Made by a program: the position numbers and the translations under genes. Below are positions 1 through 6,421 of a DNA stretch of 9,000 nucleotides, one piece after another. Each line of letters begins with the position of its first letter. Positions within the stretch are counted from its first letter, which is position 1. Under the pieces are notes generated by a model. That model was not told the origin of the DNA. It saw only the letters and a program-made list of their open reading frames with translations, and searched no databases. The DNA lies in contig DASXSZ010000205.1 in NCBI GenBank assembly GCA_036505735.1, forward strand, positions 1-9,000, written 5' to 3'. The DNA is from DASUPK01 sp036505735 (GTDB taxonomy: Bacteria > Actinomycetota > Thermoleophilia > Solirubrobacterales > 70-9).

Positions 1-597
1 ATCCGTCGCGGCTCCGGTGCCGGGGTAGAGCGGGCTCTGGTGGATGCTCGCGTAGAGCACCTGCGACGACCCGTAGAAGATCGCCTCGGTCCCGTTCCCG
101 TGGTGGACGTCCCAGTCGAGCACCAGGATCCGCTCCACACCTCCGCTCTCGATCGCGTGAGCGGCGGCCACCGCCACGTTGTTGAACAGGCAGAAGCCCA
201 TCGCCCGGCCGCGCTCGGCGTGATGTCCGGGCGGGCGCAGGCCGCAGAAGGCGAAGCCGCCCTCGGCGAGCAGCCGGTCCGCCGCATGCACGGCCCCGCC
301 GGCGGAATGAAGCGCGGCCCGCCAGGAGCCCGCGCTCGCCACCGTGTCGAGGTCGATCAGGCCTCCGCCGCGGGCCGCAAGCTGCTCGATCGAGTCGACG
401 TGAGCGTCCCCGTGGACACGAAGGAGCTGCTCGCGCTCGGCCGCCGGGGCCTCGACCAGCTCCAGCCCGAACCAATCGCGCTCCGACATCGCCTCCTCGA
501 TCGCGGTCAGGCGCCTGGCGCTCTCGGGATGCCCGCCGGTGTCGTGCTCGAACGAGCTCGGATGTCGGAGATAGAGCCCCGGGGTCAGGTCTTGCAT
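1..597 (-). CDS. Histone deacetylase / acetylpolyamine amidohydrolase family protein (partial, 3' end outside window)
   Basis: This is the N-terminal 199 residues of a zinc-dependent deacetylase of the arginase/HDAC fold, read leftward from an ATG at 597-595 and still open at position 1. The start MQDLTPGLYLRHPSSFEHDT, with GGHPES following at 21-26, is typical of the family. RPPGHHAERG carries the paired active-site histidines H125 and H126. DWDVHHGNGTE at about 161-171 carries two of the three expected zinc ligands, D163 and H165. The third Asp ligand and the catalytic Tyr should lie beyond the window. The DWDVHHGNGTE wording resembles class II HDACs and bacterial HDAH more than AcuC. Likely substrates are acetyl-lysine, acetylpolyamines or another acetylamide; which one is unknown. 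It is cytoplasmic, with no signal peptide seen. It is divergent from nadB. No good Shine-Dalgarno precedes the ATG, but a TTTAAT hexamer on the minus strand (612-607) would give an almost leaderless mRNA. Confidence 0.92.
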   Translation of the reverse strand, partial: MQDLTPGLYLRHPSSFEHDTGGHPESARRLTAIEEAMSERDWFGLELVEAPAAEREQLLRVHGDAHVDSIEQLAARGGGLIDLDTVASAGSWRAALHSAGGAVHAADRLLAEGGFAFCGLRPPGHHAERGRAMGFCLFNNVAVAAAHAIESGGVERILVLDWDVHHGNGTEAIFYGSSQVLYASIHQSPLYPGTGAATD

Positions 598-617
598 TCC
601 AACTGCATTAAACGGGT

Positions 618-633
618 CGCTCCTTGCGGAGCG
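618..633. repeat. Perfect 6-bp hairpin in the HDAC-nadB divergent gap
   Basis: CGCTCC-TTGC-GGAGCG forms a perfect 6-bp stem with a 4-nt loop. It sits 20 bp upstream of the deacetylase start and about 57 bp upstream of nadB, between the two putative -10 elements. It could be a small operator shared by both divergent promoters. Transcription from the predicted starts would not include it, so an operator is a better guess than an RNA element. Chance occurrence in GC-rich DNA is possible. Confidence 0.35.
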
Positions 634-672
634 CCCTCGCACCCCGCAAGACCGGCCCCGGTAGTAGACCCC

Positions 673-680
673 TATACGGT
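673..680 (+). promoter_or_regulatory. Putative -10 region of nadB, near-leaderless start
   Basis: The string TATACGGT lies 10 bp before the nadB ATG, in an otherwise GC-rich gap. It contains TATACG (673-678) and a TANNNT match TACGGT (675-680). A transcript starting about 7 nt downstream would have a leader of only 4-6 nt. No Shine-Dalgarno is visible before the ATG at 691, which fits leaderless translation, common in high-GC actinobacteria. No convincing -35 was found. Confidence 0.4.
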
Positions 681-690
681 CTGCGCTCCG

Positions 691-2133
691 ATGACGCCGG
701 ACGATCTCCTCGACGTCGTTGTTGTCGGCGGGGGCGCCGCCGGTCTCTACTCGGCGCTGACCGCAGCTGACGCGGGGTCCAGGGTCGCGGTGGTGTCGAG
801 GAAGCCGCTCAGCGAGAGCTCGAGCTTCTGGGCGCAGGGCGGGCTCGCGGCCGCGATCGGCAGCGACGACTCGCCCGAGCTCCACGTCGAGGACACGCTG
901 ACAGCCGGACGCGATTCCTGCCGGCGGTCGGCCGCCGAGCTGCTGGCGCGAGAGGCGCCCGGCGTGGTGGCGGAGCTCGAACGCCGCGGTGTCGAGTTCG
1001 ACCGGGACCCCGACGGCAGCCTGTCGCTCGCCCTCGAGGGCGGTCACTCGCGCCGCCGGGTCGTCCACGCCGGCGGCGCCGGCACCGGCCGCCGGATCAC
1101 CGAGAGGCTCGCGGCGCTGGCCGCGCAGGACGAGCGTGTCGACGTGATGGAGGAGACATCGGCAGTGGCGCTGTGGAGCGACGGGGAGCGCTGTCACGGG
1201 GTGCTCACCGACGCCGGTCGGATCCGGGCGCGGGCCACGATCCTGGCGAGCGGCGGTGCGGCGGCACTCTGGGCGCGCACGACCAACCCCTGGGGCGCGA
1301 TCGGGGCCGGCCCGGTGATGGCCCACGCAGCGGGGGCCGCGCTCGCGGACCTCGAGCTCTGCCAGTTTCACCCGACGGCGCTAGCCGCGCCGGGGTCGAG
1401 GTACGACGGGCTGCTGGTCACCGAGGCCGTCCGCGGGGAGGGCGCGACGCTGCTCGATGCGCGGGGGGAGCGGTTCACCGACGAGCTCGCGCCGCGCGAC
1501 GAGGTCACCCTTGCCGTCCTCGACCGCATGGCGCGCGACGGCACCGATCACGTGCTGCTCGACCTGCGGGCGATCAGCGAGGCGCGCTTCCCGAACGTCT
1601 TCGAGGCGCTCCGCGCCGCCGGACACGATCCCGCCCGCGAGCCGATACCCGTGGCGCCGGCGTCGCACTACGTGATGGGCGGAATCGCGACGGACCTCGA
1701 CGGACGCTCGACGCTGCCGGGCCTGTTCGCCGTCGGAGAGTGCGCCTGTACCGGCCTGCACGGCGCCAACCGGCTCGCCTCAAACTCGCTCACCGAGTGC
1801 TTCGTCCTCGGGGCGCGCGCGGCGGCCGCGGCCGCCGAGGAAACGGGCTCCAGCGAGGCGCCCGAGCCGTCTACCTGGCGCTTCGAACCGCCCCCGGCGG
1901 AGACCCGCGACGCCGTCTGGGCCCTCGCCGGGCCCCTGCGGCGGGCGGACGAGCTCGAACGGCTGCTCACTGATCGGTATCCGCTCGCTCGCCTGATCGC
2001 GCGCTTCGGGCTGGAGCGGGAGGAGTCCCGGGGCTCTCACCGCCGGCTCGAGTTCCCGGATCGAGACCTGCGGCTCGACGGCCGGCACCTCGTCTGCAAG
2101 GGCGACGAGCTCGCCTGGCAGACGTGGGATTAG
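691..2133 (+). CDS. nadB: L-aspartate oxidase
   Basis: A 480-residue FAD enzyme that oxidises L-aspartate to iminoaspartate, the first step of de novo NAD biosynthesis. NadA then condenses the product to quinolinate. The N-terminus carries the dinucleotide-binding motif VVVVGGGAAGLYSAL (Gly13, Gly15, Gly18), followed by SSSFWAQGGLAAA at 43-55. The succinate dehydrogenase/fumarate reductase-like active site is visible: H227 in CQFHPTAL, R248 in EAVRGEGA, R269 in ELAPRDEV (the family's catalytic arginine), H326 in SHYVMGGI and R361 in HGANRLASNSL. The C-terminal helical domain is present, ending with EESRGSHRRLEFPDRD, but is short: 480 residues against about 500-540 for typical NadB. The ATG at 691 was chosen because the flavin fold begins right after it. 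The frame stays open upstream to position 40, but that stretch lies antisense to the deacetylase and has no NadB-like residues. nadA and nadC are not in the window. Confidence 0.95.
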   Translation: MTPDDLLDVVVVGGGAAGLYSALTAADAGSRVAVVSRKPLSESSSFWAQGGLAAAIGSDDSPELHVEDTLTAGRDSCRRSAAELLAREAPGVVAELERRGVEFDRDPDGSLSLALEGGHSRRRVVHAGGAGTGRRITERLAALAAQDERVDVMEETSAVALWSDGERCHGVLTDAGRIRARATILASGGAAALWARTTNPWGAIGAGPVMAHAAGAALADLELCQFHPTALAAPGSRYDGLLVTEAVRGEGATLLDARGERFTDELAPRDEVTLAVLDRMARDGTDHVLLDLRAISEARFPNVFEALRAAGHDPAREPIPVAPASHYVMGGIATDLDGRSTLPGLFAVGECACTGLHGANRLASNSLTECFVLGARAAAAAAEETGSSEAPEPSTWRFEPPPAETRDAVWALAGPLRRADELERLLTDRYPLARLIARFGLEREESRGSHRRLEFPDRDLRLDGRHLVCKGDELAWQTWD

Positions 2134-2143
2134 AGCGGTCGGC

Positions 2144-2195
2144 TACCTAAAAAACGTGGGTCGTGCCTACTTAAAATTACTTAATCCTGGCTTAA
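2144..2195 (+). repeat. Phased TACTTAA / CTTAA repeats in AT-rich gap
   Basis: The gap after nadB changes abruptly from GC-rich to AT-rich. TACTTAA occurs at 2168-2174 and 2178-2184, and GCTTAA at 2190-2195. The CTTAA cores therefore start at 2170, 2180 and 2191, close to one DNA helical turn apart. A degenerate copy, TACCTAA, is at 2144-2150. Same-face spacing of short direct repeats suggests a regulator bound cooperatively, or a locally bent promoter region for the gene at 2296. The regulator is unknown. Confidence 0.45.
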
Positions 2196-2208
2196 CCCAA
2201 TTTTGGGT
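2195..2208. repeat. ACCCAA-tt-TTGGGT inverted repeat
   Basis: A perfect 6-bp inverted repeat with a 2-bp centre directly follows the third CTTAA repeat. The centre is too small for a good RNA loop, so a dimeric-protein operator is the more natural reading. It may belong to the same regulatory patch upstream of the 145-aa protein gene. It could also be the downstream part of the promoter, since GGGTATGT runs off its right edge. Confidence 0.35.
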
Positions 2209-2226
2209 ATGTCCTGGTTCAATCAG

Positions 2227-2276
2227 CTTCGCCTGAAGGTCTCCAGGGGCAGGAGAGCCCCGGGACAGGCTTCAGG
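2227..2276 (+). promoter_or_regulatory. Foldable 5' leader of the 145-aa protein gene
   Basis: An outer pair CCTGAAG (2232-2238) / CTTCAGG (2270-2276) encloses an inner hairpin GGGGC (2246-2250) aggaga GCCCC (2257-2261). The inner stem can extend past one mismatch. A competing small hairpin, CTTC (2227-2230) gcct GAAG (2235-2238), uses the same GAAG, so the two folds are mutually exclusive. The outer 3' arm ends six bases before the Shine-Dalgarno at 2282. The layout is compatible with translational control, but it matches no riboswitch class I recognise. Confidence 0.4.
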
Positions 2277-2281
2277 GGGGT

Positions 2282-2288
2282 AAGGAGA
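2282..2288 (+). promoter_or_regulatory. Strong Shine-Dalgarno AAGGAGA
   Basis: AAGGAGA is centred about 10 nt before the ATG at 2296. It is the only textbook ribosome binding site among the genes of this window and fixes the start of the 145-aa protein. Confidence 0.8.
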
Positions 2289-2295
2289 GATCCGG

Positions 2296-2733
2296 ATGTA
2301 TCAATTCAGTCGTTCGATCTACCGGGAGCTGGCTCCTCGCATCGACACGTCCGGGGGTGCCGAGAGGACGTTCGCGGCCCGGCAGAAGGTGTTGGACGCC
2401 TGCGAGTCGACCATCCAACGGCTGGTCACCGACCGGCGCTACTTCGCCAGGCCGGTCAAGACCCTCTTCGCGGAGGTTCGGGAGCACTACGCGCTCGCCG
2501 AGCAGGTTCGCGTTTACATGGTGATAGAGCGGCACATCGAGCTCGTCGAGGAGTTTCTCGACTCTCTACCCGCCGATGTGACGCTGGACGGCCAGGAGCG
2601 GCACTGCCTGGCTAGCACCCGGAAGGGCACTCCCTGTCAGCGGGAGCCCCTGCCGGCAATGGACTACTGCCCCTCGCATAAACATCTCGAGGAGACCCTC
2701 GAGGTGCGCGAGGTCGAAGCGGCGGCAGCGTAG
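2296..2733 (+). CDS. Conserved small protein with C-terminal Cys-Cys-Cys-His zinc-type motif
   Basis: A 145-residue cytoplasmic protein of unknown function. Residues 1-95 are predicted to be mostly helical, beginning MYQFSRSIYRELAPRIDT and rich in charged and Leu/Val residues, with no membrane segment. Residues 104-128 carry C104-x9-C114-x10-C125-x2-H128 within ERHCLASTRKGTPCQRE and MDYCPSH. This resembles the small putative zinc motif of the form C-x-A-x-T-x-x-G-x-x-C...YC-x-x-H (DUF5763-like), found at the ends of many actinobacterial and archaeal proteins. It may bind nucleic acid or protein, but no activity can be assigned. The tail is acidic, then poly-Ala. The start is set by the AAGGAGA site. 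It stands alone between two structured gaps, suggesting its own regulated transcript. I recall similar proteins in Thermoleophilia genomes, from memory only. Confidence 0.85.
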   Translation: MYQFSRSIYRELAPRIDTSGGAERTFAARQKVLDACESTIQRLVTDRRYFARPVKTLFAEVREHYALAEQVRVYMVIERHIELVEEFLDSLPADVTLDGQERHCLASTRKGTPCQREPLPAMDYCPSHKHLEETLEVREVEAAAA

Positions 2734-2745
2734 GGAGAGAGAGAT

Positions 2746-2784
2746 CGGTGTGGGGTCGCCCTGAGGGGTGGCGACCTCACACTG
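2746..2784. terminator. Long inverted repeat between the 145-aa gene and hyuA (terminator or hyuA operator)
   Basis: GTGTGGGGTCGCC (2748-2760) pairs with GGCGACCTCACAC (2770-2782) over 13 bp with one G-U wobble, around a 9-nt loop. One more wobble and one C-G pair extend it to 2746/2784. It begins 13 nt after the upstream stop codon, as an intrinsic terminator would. No run of T follows, however, and its right arm ends 9 bp before the putative hyuA -10 box at 2791. A U-less terminator, an operator covering the hyuA -35 region, or both are possible. I label it a terminator for position only. Confidence 0.5.
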
Positions 2785-2790
2785 CATCGA

Positions 2791-2803
2791 TAACGTCGCC
2801 GAA
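2791..2803 (+). promoter_or_regulatory. Putative -10 (TAACGT) giving a leaderless hyuA mRNA
   Basis: TAACGT (2791-2796) fits the actinobacterial TANNNT -10 pattern and ends 6 bp before the hyuA ATG. A transcript starting at the usual 7-nt distance would begin on the A of the start codon. No Shine-Dalgarno is present in the preceding bases, which supports leaderless translation. The expected -35 region falls inside the inverted repeat at 2746-2784. Confidence 0.45.
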
Positions 2804-4821
2804 TGCTGCTCGGAGTCGACGTCGGCGGGACCTTCACCGACGCGGCCCTGCTCGACGGCGACCGGCTGCGCACGGCCAAGGTGCCGAGCACGCCCGACGA
2901 TCAATCCCGCGGCGTGATGGCAGCGGTCGAGGAGGTCCTCCGCCTGACCGAGGCCGAGCCGCACGACGTCGAGGCGTTCACCCACGGGATGACCGTGGGG
3001 ACGAACGCGCTCCTGGAGGAGCGCGGCGCGAGGACCGGGCTGATCGCGACGCGAGGGTTCGCCGACCTCCTGGACATCGGCCGCCAGAACCGCCCCAGCC
3101 TCTACCACCCGTGCCGGGCCAGGCCACGCGCCCTGGTGGACCCGGACCTGCGCTTCGAGGCCGAGGAGAGGATCGGGACGTCGGGGCCGATCGATCAGCT
3201 GAGCGAGGCGGAGGTCGAGAGACTGGTCGACCGGACACGCCGCAGCGGGGTCGAGTCGATCGCGGTGTGCCTGCTCTTCTCCTTCAGCGATCCGAGCCAC
3301 GAGCGACGGATCGCCGAGGCGTTGCGCGAGGCCCTGCCGGACGTCCACGTCTCGGCCTCGCACGAGGTGCTGCCGGCGTTTCGCGAGTACGAGCGCTTCT
3401 CGACGACGGTCATCGACGCATACCTCTCCCCCCTGCTCGGACGCTACCTGGCGAGCCTCGCGGCCGCCTGCCGTGAGCGATCCCTGCCCGAGCCGGAGGT
3501 GATGCGCTCCTCCGGTGGCACCGCGGAGGCCGCTGAGGCCGCCCGGGCGGGCGCGTGGAGCGTGCTCTCGGGACCGGCGGGCGGCGCCGTCGGGGCGAGC
3601 CTGCTCGCCCGGGCCGCGGGGCATCCCGACGCGATTGGGATCGATATGGGCGGGACCTCGTGCGACGTCTGCGTGGTGGACGCCGGAAAGGTGAGGCGCA
3701 CCGACTCGCGCGAGATCGACGGGCGCCCGATCCAGCTGCCGATGGTCGACGTCCACACGGTTGGCGCCGGCGGGGGCTCGGTCGCCTGGCGCGACGCGGG
3801 CGGGGCACTCAGGGTCGGGCCGCGCTCGGCGGGCGCCGAGCCCGGGCCGGCCTGCTATGGCCGGGGCGGCAAGGAGGCGACCGTGACCGATGCCAACCTG
3901 CTGCTCGGCTACCTCGCCTCCGACTCGGGTCTCGCCGGTGGCGTCGCCCTCGACGAGGGGGCGGCGCGGCGCAGCATCGCGAGCCTCGGCGCCGGGTTGG
4001 GCCTCGGCGAGATCGAGACCGCCGAGGGGATCGTCCGCGTCGCCAACCAGGAGATGATTCGCGCGCTGCGGGTCGTGACCGTCGAGCGCGGCGTGGATCC
4101 GAGGGGCTACGCGCTCCTTCCGTTCGGGGGGGCGGGCCCGATGCACGCAGCCGCGCTGGCGGCCGAGCTCGAGATCAGCCGGATCGTCTGCCCCCGCGCA
4201 AGCGGCGTGCTCTCGGCGCTCGGGTTGATCGCCGCCGGCCGGCGGCGAGATACCGCCAGGACGGTCCTGCTCTCCGGGGAGGAGATCAGCGCAGACCGCA
4301 TCGCCTCGGAGGTGGCGGCCCTGGGCGAGCCGCTGCTCGCCGGCATGGTGGGGGCCGAGATCGAGGTCGTCTACGAGCTGCGCTACAGGGGACAGGCGTT
4401 CGAGCTGCCCGTCCCCGGCCCGCCGAAGCCCGATCCGTCCCGCCTCGCGGAGGACTTCGCCCGCGAGCACGAGTCCCGCTACGGCTACCGGGACCCGAAG
4501 GGCGAGCTGGAGCTGGTGACCATCCGGGTCGCGGTGGTCCAGCCGGGCCCCGAGCCGCATCCCCGAGCCGCGGCGGTCGGGGGTCTGGCCGAGGCGAAGC
4601 GCAAAGCGCGCTTCGGCGGCGCCTGGATGAAGACTCGCGTGTTGCGGGGCGAGCCCCCCGCCGGCTTCGCCGCCGAGGGCCCCTGCGTGTTCGAGCTGCC
4701 CGAGGCGACGCTGGTGCTGCCGCCGGGCTGGAGCGCCACGGTGGACGAAGCCGGGACGATCGACGCGGAGGTAGATGCGAGGGTGCTCCGAGGCGGAGCC
4801 GAGGAGCAACCCGTCAGATGA
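2803..4821 (+). CDS. hyuA: Hydantoinase/5-oxoprolinase family protein, subunit A
   Basis: A 672-residue protein of the N-methylhydantoinase A / 5-oxoprolinase alpha / acetone carboxylase beta family. These subunits activate a cyclic amide or ketone substrate with ATP. The N-terminal Hydant_A_N domain begins with the nucleotide-phosphate motif GVDVGGTFTD at 4-13 and includes THGMTVGTNALLEERGA. The central Hydantoinase_A domain contains SSGGTAEA, VLSGPAGGAVGAS, the second phosphate motif GIDMGGTSCD at 279-288, and TVGAGGGSVAW followed by GPRSAGAEPGPACYGRGG. The C-terminal part has RVVTVERGVDPRGYALLPFG and ends in a beta-rich region. Length is normal for the family. The ATG at 2803 gives the expected MLLGVDVGGT start. 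Its stop overlaps the hyuB start (ATGA), so the two are translationally coupled. Substrate is undetermined: hydantoins, 5-oxoproline or another compound are all possible. A long open antisense frame here is a codon-bias artefact. Confidence 0.94.
   Translation: MLLGVDVGGTFTDAALLDGDRLRTAKVPSTPDDQSRGVMAAVEEVLRLTEAEPHDVEAFTHGMTVGTNALLEERGARTGLIATRGFADLLDIGRQNRPSLYHPCRARPRALVDPDLRFEAEERIGTSGPIDQLSEAEVERLVDRTRRSGVESIAVCLLFSFSDPSHERRIAEALREALPDVHVSASHEVLPAFREYERFSTTVIDAYLSPLLGRYLASLAAACRERSLPEPEVMRSSGGTAEAAEAARAGAWSVLSGPAGGAVGASLLARAAGHPDAIGIDMGGTSCDVCVVDAGKVRRTDSREIDGRPIQLPMVDVHTVGAGGGSVAWRDAGGALRVGPRSAGAEPGPACYGRGGKEATVTDANLLLGYLASDSGLAGGVALDEGAARRSIASLGAGLGLGEIETAEGIVRVANQEMIRALRVVTVERGVDPRGYALLPFGGAGPMHAAALAAELEISRIVCPRASGVLSALGLIAAGRRRDTARTVLLSGEEISADRIASEVAALGEPLLAGMVGAEIEVVYELRYRGQAFELPVPGPPKPDPSRLAEDFAREHESRYGYRDPKGELELVTIRVAVVQPGPEPHPRAAAVGGLAEAKRKARFGGAWMKTRVLRGEPPAGFAAEGPCVFELPEATLVLPPGWSATVDEAGTIDAEVDARVLRGGAEEQPVR
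4801..4806 (+). promoter_or_regulatory. Ribosome binding site of hyuB inside hyuA
   Basis: GAGGAG lies within the last codons of hyuA, 11 nt before the hyuB ATG at 4818. The spacing is slightly long, and the 4-nt ATGA overlap suggests that terminating ribosomes also feed hyuB. Confidence 0.5.
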
Positions 4822-6329
4822 AGTCGGGACTGGACCCCGTCGCGCTGCAGGTGATGACCGGTGCGCTGCGCGCGGCGTGCGACGAGATGGGCGCGGTGCT
4901 GATCCGCTCCGCGCACTCTCCCAACATCACCGAGCGCCATGACTGCTCGACGGCCCTCTTCGACCCAGCGGGCGAGCTGATCATGCAGGCGGAGCACATC
5001 CCGGTCCATCTCGGCTCGATGCCCGACGCCGTCGCCGTCGTCGTCGGGGAGGAGCACCGCGAGGGCGACCTCTGGATCCTCAACGATCCCTACCGCGGCG
5101 GCACTCACCTTCCCGACGTCACCCTGATCAGCCCCGTTTTCGAGGGGGGCGAGCTGCTCGGCTTCGCCGCCAGCCGCGCCCATCACGCGGACATCGGCGG
5201 ACCCACCCCGGGGGGCATGCCGGCGCTCTCGGTGACGCTCGACCAGGAGGGCGTGGTGATCCCGCCGACGAGGGCCGACGATGCCGTGCTCTCCGAGCTC
5301 GCCTCGCGGATGCGCAACCCCGAGCAGCGGCTCGCCGATCTGCGTGCTCAGCGGGCGGCGAACCTGACCGGCATCCGGCGGCTCACGCAGCTGGCGCAGA
5401 GAAACGGCATCGATCTGCTGCGAACGGCGACGGCCGAGATCCTGGACTACGCCGAGCGGCGCACCCGGGCGGCGCTCGAGGCGATGCCGGACGGGGAGAG
5501 CGCCGCCGAGGACCGGCTGGAGGGCCGCGACGACGACATCCGCCTGAGGCTGCGGGCGACGGTATCCGGGGATTCGCTCGACCTCGACTTCGAGGGCAGC
5601 GCGGAGCAGGTCGCCGGCAACCTGAACTGCCCGCTGTCGGTGACCAGGGCGGCCTGCTTCTACGCCGTTCGCGTGGTATGCGACCCGGACGCGCCGCCCT
5701 CGGCCGGCGCCTGGCGCCCGGTCACGGTGCGCGCGCCGCAGGGATCGCTGCTCAACGCCCGGCCCCCCTCCGCGGTCGTCGGCGGGAACGTCGAGACCTC
5801 GAGCCGCGTCGCCGACCTCGTCTTCGAGGCGCTCGCCGCCTTCGCCCCGGTCGGCGCGAACGGACAGGGCACGATGAACAACCTGACCCTCGCCGGCAAG
5901 GATTGGACCTATTACGAGACGATCGGCGGCGGTCAGGGGGCCTGTCCCGACGCGGACGGCCCGAGCGCCGAGCACGTTGCGATGTCGAACACGCTCAACA
6001 CACCGATCGAGGCCCTCGAGAGCGACTTCCCCGTGCTGGTCAGGGAGCTCTCGGTGAGGCGGGGCAGCGGCGGGGCCGGCAGCCACGGCGGCGGCGACGG
6101 CATCGTTCGCGAGCTGGAGGCGCTGGAGCCGATGCGATACACGCTGATCGGGGAGCGCCGCAGGCACGCCCCGCAGGGCCGGGAGGGCGGACGGCCGGGA
6201 GCGACGGGACGCGACCTCCTCAACGGGAGGCCGATCCCATCCAAGGGCGAAGGGGCGCTCGAGCCCCGCGATCGACTGCGGATCGAGACGCCTGGGGGCG
6301 GCGGGTTCGGTTCGGCGTCGAATTCTTAG
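4818..6329 (+). CDS. hyuB: Hydantoinase/5-oxoprolinase family protein, subunit B
   Basis: A 503-residue Hydantoinase_B-family protein, the partner of HyuA in ATP-dependent hydantoin or oxoproline hydrolysis or a related carboxylase-like reaction. Visible family signatures in order are RSAHSPNITERHDCSTALFD near the N-terminus, QAEHIPVHLGSMPDAV, NDPYRGGTHLPDVTLISPVF, SRAHHADIGGPTPGGMP, the mid-protein NLNCPLSVTRAA, VVGGNVETSSRV, GQGTMNNL, YYETIGGGQGA, SNTLNTPIEALE and the C-terminal ETPGGGGFG. The HHADIGG segment is the His-rich, probably metal-binding, part of the active region. Length is at the short end of the family (roughly 500-600). The ATG at 4818 was chosen because it overlaps the hyuA stop by 4 nt and the family homology begins there. 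The same frame is open far upstream inside hyuA, but that part is not HyuB-like. No racemase, carbamoylase or transporter gene follows, so the neighbourhood does not reveal the substrate. Confidence 0.94.
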   Translation: MKSGLDPVALQVMTGALRAACDEMGAVLIRSAHSPNITERHDCSTALFDPAGELIMQAEHIPVHLGSMPDAVAVVVGEEHREGDLWILNDPYRGGTHLPDVTLISPVFEGGELLGFAASRAHHADIGGPTPGGMPALSVTLDQEGVVIPPTRADDAVLSELASRMRNPEQRLADLRAQRAANLTGIRRLTQLAQRNGIDLLRTATAEILDYAERRTRAALEAMPDGESAAEDRLEGRDDDIRLRLRATVSGDSLDLDFEGSAEQVAGNLNCPLSVTRAACFYAVRVVCDPDAPPSAGAWRPVTVRAPQGSLLNARPPSAVVGGNVETSSRVADLVFEALAAFAPVGANGQGTMNNLTLAGKDWTYYETIGGGQGACPDADGPSAEHVAMSNTLNTPIEALESDFPVLVRELSVRRGSGGAGSHGGGDGIVRELEALEPMRYTLIGERRRHAPQGREGGRPGATGRDLLNGRPIPSKGEGALEPRDRLRIETPGGGGFGSASNS

Positions 6330-6421
6330 CGACCGCCTGCGAATTTTCCGCACCTTCCGTCGATTGGCCGGTCAACCAGGCCCCGCGCCGCATTGCAATG
6401 GGCTATTCGGTTATTACAACT

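Noticed and set aside
40..690. N-terminal extension of the nadB frame up to position 40
   Set aside because: It lies antisense to a clear deacetylase gene, contains no NadB-like sequence, and crosses the divergent promoter gap.
2216..2224. GGTTCAATC resembling a tRNA T-arm
   Set aside because: No acceptor, D or anticodon stems can be placed around it, so it is a chance match in the leader.
2566..4809. Long antisense open frame of 747 codons opposite hyuA
   Set aside because: Its translation is Arg/Gly/Ala/Pro-rich with no domain signature, while the plus strand encodes a full-length HyuA. Such frames arise from GC-rich third positions.
3555..4817. Upstream extension of the hyuB frame inside hyuA
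   Set aside because: The extension is Arg/Gly-rich frame-shadow of hyuA. The HyuB family signature starts at the ATG at 4818.
4485..6353. Long antisense open frame of 622 codons opposite hyuB
   Set aside because: Low-complexity Arg-rich translation with no family resemblance, mirroring the codon bias of hyuB.
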